From contig NZ_CP073581.1 of assembly GCF_018200035.1 (NCBI RefSeq), positions 3,220,501 through 3,284,500 on the forward strand: a DNA stretch of 64,000 nt. Reading direction: 5' to 3'. Shown here one piece after another: positions 58,772-64,000 of the stretch; the stretch's first letter is position 1, and each line of letters opens with the position of its first letter. Under the pieces are notes generated by a model. It was given only the letters and a program-made list of their open reading frames with translations, ran no database searches and was not told where the DNA came from. The position numbers and the translations under genes were made by a program. This stretch comes from Sulfitobacter albidus. Its GTDB lineage: Bacteria > Pseudomonadota > Alphaproteobacteria > Rhodobacterales > Rhodobacteraceae.

Positions 58772-59199
58772 GTAATCTTGCGCAGGAGCGCCACGAGCGT
58801 TGCGCGTTCCTGCGCGGTGAGCGGATCGAGGGTTTCATCGCTGATGCTGTGGCCGATGGCGGTCAGCTCTGCGATGAGGCTTTGGCCCGCTTGGGTCAGC
58901 GAGATCGAGGTGCGGCGCTTGTCGCCGGGATCCTGACGGGTTTGCAGCAGGCCCTTGCGTTTGAGCCGGTCAACGACGCCCTTGATCGTTGCCACGTCCA
59001 TTGCCGCCAGACGGCCCAGATGATTTTGCGAGATCTCGCCCTCTTCCGAGACGCGGATGAGGGTGGTGAATTGTGTGGGCGTCAGCCCGTCACGCATCAG
59101 CCGTTGAAAGATGATCCCGTGGCGCTGGCTGGCCAGCCGCAGCAGGAACCCGATCTGATCGTCGAGCCGGTAGTCGCCGTGTGGCCGCGTCCCGTCCAT
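58768..59199 (-). CDS. MarR family transcriptional regulator
   Basis: 143 residues. The winged helix shows as LTPTQFTTLIRVSEEGEISQ, NHLGRLAAMDVATIKGVVDR (recognition helix region) and GLLQTRQDPGDKRRTSISLT (wing, with the typical DxRR). Such proteins often repress aromatic catabolism genes and release DNA on binding the substrate. It is the last gene of the minus-strand operon, and its stop overlaps the end of the convergent enamidase gene by four bases. A likely target is the site at 51804-51815. Confidence 0.88.
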   Translation of the reverse strand: MDGTRPHGDYRLDDQIGFLLRLASQRHGIIFQRLMRDGLTPTQFTTLIRVSEEGEISQNHLGRLAAMDVATIKGVVDRLKRKGLLQTRQDPGDKRRTSISLTQAGQSLIAELTAIGHSISDETLDPLTAQERATLVALLRKIT

Positions 59200-59783
59200 C
59201 AGCGCAGACCGTCCGTGCCCTGCGCCTCTTCGTGGGTCAGACCGCCGACGCGCGGCAGGGGGCGGCCGCTGTCGGTGACGGCGACGGCGACCATGATCTC
59301 GGACGCGCGGGGGGCATCGTTGAGCTGGACTTCGATCCCGTCGAAATGGCTGCGCACATAGGCCGCATCCTTATGGCCCAGCGGCACGTCGAGCACCTGA
59401 CCCGGGCTGCCCATCTTTTTCGAGGACGCGACGAGGGCCGCGCCCTTTTCGACCGCCGCGCGCAGGGGGGCGCCCAGTTTGGGGTGCAGGATGGCGGCGG
59501 CGTGCTCAAGCTCGCCGCGCTCGCCCACCATCGCGGATTTGCCGTAGCTTTGGGCCTGCGCGGGCGTGATCCCCAGCGCCTGCACGCAGCGCTCGCCCAG
59601 CAGCGCGCCCAGCTCGGCGCCGATGTCCATGAGGTCCGTGAGGTCTTCGGCGTAGCTGCCCGCGAAGGGATTGGCGATGACGGCCACGGCCACGGCCTTG
59701 CGCGTGGGCGGCGTGACGGGGCGGCCCATCTCGATATGGGTTTCCTCGACCGTGACGGCGATTTTGCGGATCTGTGCTTTCAT
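59199..59783 (-). CDS. DUF1185 / AA_synth family protein, copy 1
   Basis: 194 residues of the amino-acid-synthesis family PF06684, whose structures resemble the Bacillus chorismate mutase fold; no reaction is established as far as I know. Conserved segments: AVAVIANPFAGSYAEDLTDL, QSYGKSAMVGERGELEHAAA, VDVPLGHKDAAYVRSHFDGI-type block (DVPLGHKDAAYVRSHFDG), and LNDAPRASEIMVAVAVTDSG. It overlaps marR (one base) and copy 2 (four bases). The paralogues probably form a hetero-oligomer or catalyse related steps. Confidence 0.85.
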   Translation of the reverse strand: MKAQIRKIAVTVEETHIEMGRPVTPPTRKAVAVAVIANPFAGSYAEDLTDLMDIGAELGALLGERCVQALGITPAQAQSYGKSAMVGERGELEHAAAILHPKLGAPLRAAVEKGAALVASSKKMGSPGQVLDVPLGHKDAAYVRSHFDGIEVQLNDAPRASEIMVAVAVTDSGRPLPRVGGLTHEEAQGTDGLR

Positions 59784-60361
59784 CTCAGGCCATCCTCGCC
59801 CGTAATGTCGGCGGCGTCCAGACCGCCCGCGCGGTTGTGGATGCGCGCGCCGGTGGTCATCACCAGCACCACGGCCATTTCATCGGCACGCGGCGCGTCG
59901 TTGCAGCCGACCTCCATCGCGTCGAAATGTCCGCGCACGTAAGAAGCATTGATATGCGTGATCGGCACGTCGAGCCGGGCGCCAACGCCGCCGACCTTCT
60001 TGGTCGAGGGCACGATGGCGCGGGCATCGCCCAGCAGCTCGCGCATGGCGTAGCCGCCCGGCGCGTGCCAGAGCGCGCCATGCTCGATCTCCCCGGCCTC
60101 GCCGACGATTGCGCCTTTGCCGTAGCCTTCGATGCGGTCTGCCCCGCCGAGGGCTGTGGCGAGTTTGGTCGCCATCAGCAGGCCCAGCGGTTTGAGATCG
60201 TCCATGAAGGGCTGGATGTCCGCCACATAGGCGCCCGCGTAGGGGTTTTTGATCACGGCCACGATGGCGCCCCGCAGGAGCGGTGCTTCGGGGGCGGGGC
60301 CGTTTTCGTGAAAGACCTCCTCGACGGTGAGGATGGTCTTGCGCAGCTGGGTGTCAGGCAT
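59780..60361 (-). CDS. DUF1185 / AA_synth family protein, copy 2
   Basis: 193 residues, clearly paralogous to the next gene: AIVAVIKNPYAGAYVADIQP, EGYGKGAIVGEAGEIEHGAL, DVPITHINASYVRGHFDAME and CNDAPRADEMAVVLVMTTGA align with the first copy. The start at 60361 (MPDTQLRKTILTVEEVFHEN) overlaps the end of the UPF0280 gene by eight bases; a 38-codon upstream extension is ignored. Role unknown; context implies a step in the same catabolic route. Confidence 0.85.
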   Translation of the reverse strand: MPDTQLRKTILTVEEVFHENGPAPEAPLLRGAIVAVIKNPYAGAYVADIQPFMDDLKPLGLLMATKLATALGGADRIEGYGKGAIVGEAGEIEHGALWHAPGGYAMRELLGDARAIVPSTKKVGGVGARLDVPITHINASYVRGHFDAMEVGCNDAPRADEMAVVLVMTTGARIHNRAGGLDAADITGEDGLR

Positions 60362-61196
60362 GTTCCGGGCTTTCTTGATGAATAAGGGCGCGCGCCCCGA
60401 TGGTGCGGGACTGACCGGCCAGATGCAAGCTGGCGGCGGCGATATGGGGGATGGCGCGCGCGCGGGCGGCGCCATTGGTGAGTGCGCGGTCGATCTCGGC
60501 GGGGGTCAGAGCACCGCAGCCGGTCACGACCGGGCGGGTGCCCAGATCGCTGTCGTCGGTGAGCTGGTTGGCGGGAGTGCGCCGGATCGCCGGGTGGCCC
60601 GGCAGATCGACGGCGTTGGCGATGAGGGTGGCGGCGGCGTCAGCGACGCTTGCGGTGGCGGCCAGCACTGTGACGCTATCGGCGATGCCAAGGCTGTGGC
60701 TGCGCCCGTGCCGCCCGCTGGTGGCGATGCCGCGCACGGGATCGGCGTGGGTGATCCGGATGCGGCCCAGACCCGCGCCGTCGTGGGCGGCCATGGCCAT
60801 GGTGAATTGCGCGTCCGGGGTCAGATGGATCGCGATATCGCCGCCGTTGTTGACGTAGGCGCGGGTGAGGTCGGCGGCGGTGGTCATGGCGGCGAGGATC
60901 TCCTCGGCGACGCTGCCCGCGACGGCGGCCATGGGGGTGACGGGCTCGAAAGGCGCCAGCGGGGCGACGGCGGTTTGCATGCGCCGGGCGATGGCGCCGC
61001 GCGCGCGGGGCGCGGAGGTGGCGGTGCGCAGCAGGGGCAGCTCTGCCATAAGTTCGGTCAGGACGCTGGCAAAGCGCGCCTGTGCCGCCTCAAAAGCGCG
61101 CGCGCGGTCGCCCTCGGCGCCGATAATCAGATCAATCGGGCCGTGGTGCAGGTGCAGGCGTTGGCCGCAGGGCAGGAGGGCCGCCGTCGCCTGCAT
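60354..61196 (-). CDS. UPF0280 (ApbE-like) family protein
   Basis: 280 residues. The family's hallmark HHGPIDLIIGAEGDRARAF lies near the N-terminus, and the middle segment AVAGSVAEEILAAMT with AYVNNGGDIAIHL and GIATSGRHGRSHSLGIADSV resembles ApbE flavin transferases. ApbE proteins attach FMN to target proteins; whether UPF0280 proteins do so is unknown. Its ATG shares one base with the stop of the reductase-like gene upstream, so it may serve a flavoprotein of this pathway. Confidence 0.82.
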   Translation of the reverse strand: MQATAALLPCGQRLHLHHGPIDLIIGAEGDRARAFEAAQARFASVLTELMAELPLLRTATSAPRARGAIARRMQTAVAPLAPFEPVTPMAAVAGSVAEEILAAMTTAADLTRAYVNNGGDIAIHLTPDAQFTMAMAAHDGAGLGRIRITHADPVRGIATSGRHGRSHSLGIADSVTVLAATASVADAAATLIANAVDLPGHPAIRRTPANQLTDDSDLGTRPVVTGCGALTPAEIDRALTNGAARARAIPHIAAASLHLAGQSRTIGARALIHQESPEHA

Positions 61197-62676
61197 CAGC
61201 TTTTTGACCAGCGGTAGTGTTGCGGGTCCATCGGGTCATGCTCCTGCGCGCTGCGGCGCAGTTTGCGGGTCTCGGCGGTGCCCAGATCGGTGACGGCGCG
61301 CACCTCGTCCATGTGGCCGCCCAGCGTGCCGTAGTCGCTGGTGCGCAGGGTGAATTCGATGGGGCCACAAGGGCCGGGGTGGGCACGTAGCCGAAGGAGT
61401 TCGTGGGCATGTCCATCACATCGACCATCACGGTGATGCCGCCACCGGGCCAGACATAGGCCTCGGCCCCGCCGCAGGACACATGGGTCAGGCTATCCTT
61501 GACCGAGCGGGTAAGGCGCACGGGGTTTTCCGTGACACCGGCGCGCAGGCTGCCGCCCGCGCCACCCATGAAGAGGACCGAGCAGACCGAAGGCTCGCAA
61601 TTCTCCGCAATGATATCGGTGGAGCGTTTGAGGGCTGTGGGCATGTCGTGCGGCTGCGGCACCAGATCGGCGTCCAGCTCGTAGTAGGCGAATTGCTCCC
61701 CGGTGGTGGAGACCATCAGCAGGCGCAGCCCCTCCCACGCGATTTTGGGATTGAACGGGCCGAGGATGGTGAGCGGGTCATCCACATCCGTGCCGCCCCA
61801 GCCGGTGCCCGGCTCTGCCACCTGAAAATACCGCCCGGGGGTGGAGCGGCGGCCCTTGATCTTGATCCCCGTGGGCGGCACGTCGAGCTGTTTGCCGGCC
61901 TCGTGTTCGGAGAGCACGCCGGTGATGTGATCGTCCACGACCACCACGTCGTCGGCGTGGCCCATCCATTGTTTCGCGAACATCCCGATCGTGGCGGAGC
62001 CGCAGCCGACGCGCATCAGACGCTCGGGCGCGCCGTTGATGATGGGCGCACGGCCCGCCTGCACGGTGAGGTCGGTGGTGTGCCCTTCCGCGCCGATGGT
62101 CATCGCGACCGGTTCGCGGTTGCACAGTTTCAGCAGGGCGTCACAGGTCACGCGGCCCTCTTTCTTGGTCCCGCCGGTGAGGTGTTCGACCCCGCCGAGC
62201 GACAGCATTTTTGAGCCATACTCGGACGTCATCACATGGCCGATGGGTTCGCCATCGACGCGCACAACATCGCGTTCGTGGCCGATGTGGCGGTCGGTGT
62301 CGATTTTCACCTTCACGCCGCAGTAGGAAAAGATCCCCTCGGTCACGACCGTGACCATATCGACGCCCTCGATTTCCTGGCTGACGATGAAGGGGGCGGG
62401 TTTGTAATCGGGGTAGGTGGTGCCGGCGCCCACGGCGGTGACAAAGGGGCGGTCGCCCTTGACGATATCGCCGTCCCAGTTTTCGGTGCCGCCGTCCTTG
62501 AGGAAGGGGACCATGCGCTGGCCTTCGGCCTCAAGGATCGTGAGCGCGTCGAGGCGCACCAGATCGCCGCCGTGGTTGGCGTAGCGGTCGCAGGCGCCCG
62601 ATTTGCCCTCGGCGATAAAGCACATCACCGGGCAGGCGTCACAGCGGATCTTTTCGGGCTTTGGCATTTCGTTCAT
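61196..62676 (-). CDS. 6-Hydroxynicotinate reductase-like iron-sulfur protein, frameshift near the 3' end
   Basis: About 493 residues once corrected. The N-terminal cysteine cluster KIRCDACPVMCFIAEGKSGA followed by CDRYANHGGDL suggests a [4Fe-4S] cluster. Further blocks: FIVSQEIEGVDMVTVVTEGI, SYCGVKVKIDTDRHIG, GCGSATIGMFAKQWMGHADD, and PGGGITVMVDVMDMP. I associate this with 6-hydroxynicotinate reductase of Eubacterium barkeri, which reduces the pyridone ring. The frame breaks near 61361-61364 (one missing base); the corrected end reads DLGTAETRKLRRSAQEHDPM and stops at 61196. The start overlaps the Mo-hydroxylase stop by four bases. Confidence 0.8.
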
Positions 62677-64000
62677 GAGTGAAGCGCCTTGATTGCGGCG
62701 CGCACGCGGGCCGGGGTTGCGGGCACGTCAGCGATGCGCGCGCCCGTCGCCCGCGCGATGGCGTTGAGCAGCGCGGGGGCGGTGGGGATCAGCACATGCT
62801 CGCCCAGCCCCTTGGCGCCAAAGGGGCCGTGGGCGTCGGGTTCTTCGATGATGAGGGTCTCGATGGGCGGGATGTCTCCGATGGTGGGGATGAGGTAATC
62901 GTGCAGGTTCTCGGTGCGCCCGGGCAGGTATTCCTCCATCAGCGCCATGCCGAGGCCCTGCGCGATGCCGCCGTGCACCTGCCCTTCGACAAGCAGCGGG
63001 TTGATGGCCTGACCTACGTCATGCGCGGCGGTGAACTTCAGCGGAGTAACGGTGCCGAGCGCGGTATCGACCTCGACCACAGCCAGATGGGCGGCGTAGC
63101 CGAATTGCGCGTAGGGGCTGCCCTGACCGTTTTCATCCATGGGCAGGGTTGGCGGATCGTAGGATTCCGTTGCGGTGAAGGCGTAGCCGTCGGCATCCGT
63201 GGGCAGGGGGCGAGGTCCAGCGTTTTGTCGCCTGCTGCATCGGTGGCGATGATGCGCCCGGCGGCCACGCGCAGCGTGGCGTCATCGGCGGCGTTCATGC
63301 GTTTGAGGATCTGCGCGCGCAGGCTTTGCGCGGCGCGCAGGGCGGCGGCACCCGTCACGAAGGTCTGCCGCGAGGCGGAGGTTTTGCCCGCGTCGGGGGT
63401 CACATCCGTATCGGGGCCGATGCGGGCGATATCGCCGACCGCCACGCCAAGCGCCTGGGCAAAGATCTGGCTGATGACGGTGTTCGACCCCTGCCCGATG
63501 TCCATCGCGCCCTGATGCAGCACCAGCGTGCCATCGGCGCGCACGCCGCATTTGATGGTCGAGGGGTTGGGCAGCGAGGTGTTCCCGCAGCCGTACCAGC
63601 CGCCCGCGATGCCCACGCCCCGTTTCAGGGTGTCGTTGGCGGCGTTGAAGGCTTCCGCTGCGGCATTCTCAGTCTGCCACGCGGGGCGCAAGGCCTCAAG
63701 GCAGGCGCGGATGCCGACGCCCTGATCGAACACCTGCCCGCAGACCGTGGGCGTGCCGTTGTCGAGCGCGTTGATGAGGCGGAACTCCAGCGGGTCGATG
63801 CCGAGCTTGTCGGCCAGCACGTCAAAGAGCTGCTCCTGCGCCAGCGCCGATTGCGGCACGCCAAAGCCGCGAAAGGCGCCGGCCGGCGGGTTGTTGGTGT
63901 GCACACCGGTGGAGTTGGCCCGGTAGTCGGCAATGCGGTAGGGGCCGGAGGCATGCACCGGCACGCGGTTAGCCACGGTCGGGCCCCAGCTGGCATACGC
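62673..64000 (-). CDS. Xanthine dehydrogenase family molybdopterin-binding subunit (truncated at window edge, frameshifted)
   Basis: The C-terminal ~443 residues of a molybdenum hydroxylase large subunit; the N-terminal part lies beyond base 64000. Visible: WGPTVANRVPVHASGPYRIA, NNPPAGAFRGFGVPQSALAQ, QGAMDIGQGSNTVISQIFAQ and AHGPFGAKGLGEHVLIPTAP (predicted catalytic Glu in GLGE). One base seems missing from the run at 63206-63210. Such enzymes hydroxylate electron-poor N-heterocycles such as nicotinate with water as oxygen source. The small FeS and FAD subunits would be expected nearby outside the window. Confidence 0.85.

Overview
The window is GC-rich, gene-dense alphaproteobacterial DNA. 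I read it as a member of the Rhodobacteraceae (Roseobacter group). The reasons are the aerobic cobG-type cobalamin cluster with an inverted cobK, families typical of that group (DUF6478, DUF1285, DUF2798, a BLUF protein, a Rieske/LIV-ABC catabolic cluster), many GTG starts, and operons whose genes overlap by 1-8 bases. There are no rRNA or tRNA genes, prophage, insertion sequences or CRISPR arrays.

Layout. (1) 1-10253 is a late-insertion (aerobic) cobalamin operon, cobN(end)-G-H-I-J-L-E-M-B-A-DUF1636-F, with cobK on the opposite strand between J and L. (2) 10250-16729 holds the ribosome-rescue hydrolase ArfB, a SpoIIAA-like protein, a possible tiny gene or RNA with a very strong ribosome-binding site, a queuosine-precursor-type transporter, a three-gene operon (MFS, MepA, phytase-like esterase), a BLUF photoreceptor, a thioesterase and a YggT protein. 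(3) 16834-30313 holds recQ, yaaA, a hybrid histidine kinase with one acceptor-less receiver, the alpha-2-macroglobulin/PbpC pair and an AEC transporter. (4) 30398-37102 is a minus-strand operon MoxR-DUF58-DUF4159-VWA/amidotransferase-like protein. (5) 37157-47137 holds DUF1285, a hydroxypyruvate-isomerase-like enzyme, DUF2798, polA, two small genes, gpmI, a catalytically degenerate EnvC-like protein and ctpA. (6) 47190-48070 is an AT-richer island with poorly recognisable genes, followed by DUF6478, a lipoprotein and ilvD.

(7) 51884-64000 is the most interesting part: two convergent operons that look like one catabolic unit. The plus operon encodes a Rieske oxygenase, a branched-chain-amino-acid-type ABC importer whose two permeases are fused, and an enamidase-like amidohydrolase. 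The minus operon encodes a molybdenum hydroxylase large subunit (cut by the window edge), a 6-hydroxynicotinate-reductase-like iron-sulfur protein, a UPF0280 protein, two paralogous DUF1185 (AA_synth) proteins and a MarR regulator. Hydroxylase, reductase and enamidase are the first three steps of clostridial nicotinate fermentation. Here they sit with an O2-dependent Rieske enzyme and three proteins of unknown function, which suggests an uncharacterised route for a pyridine-carboxylate-like compound.

Data caution: ten genes between 42.1 and 63.2 kb are interrupted by what looks like a single missing base in or next to a short G or C run, while I found no such break in the first 42 kb. Housekeeping genes (gpmI, ctpA, ilvD) are among them, so I treat these as probable sequence errors and annotate full-length genes.
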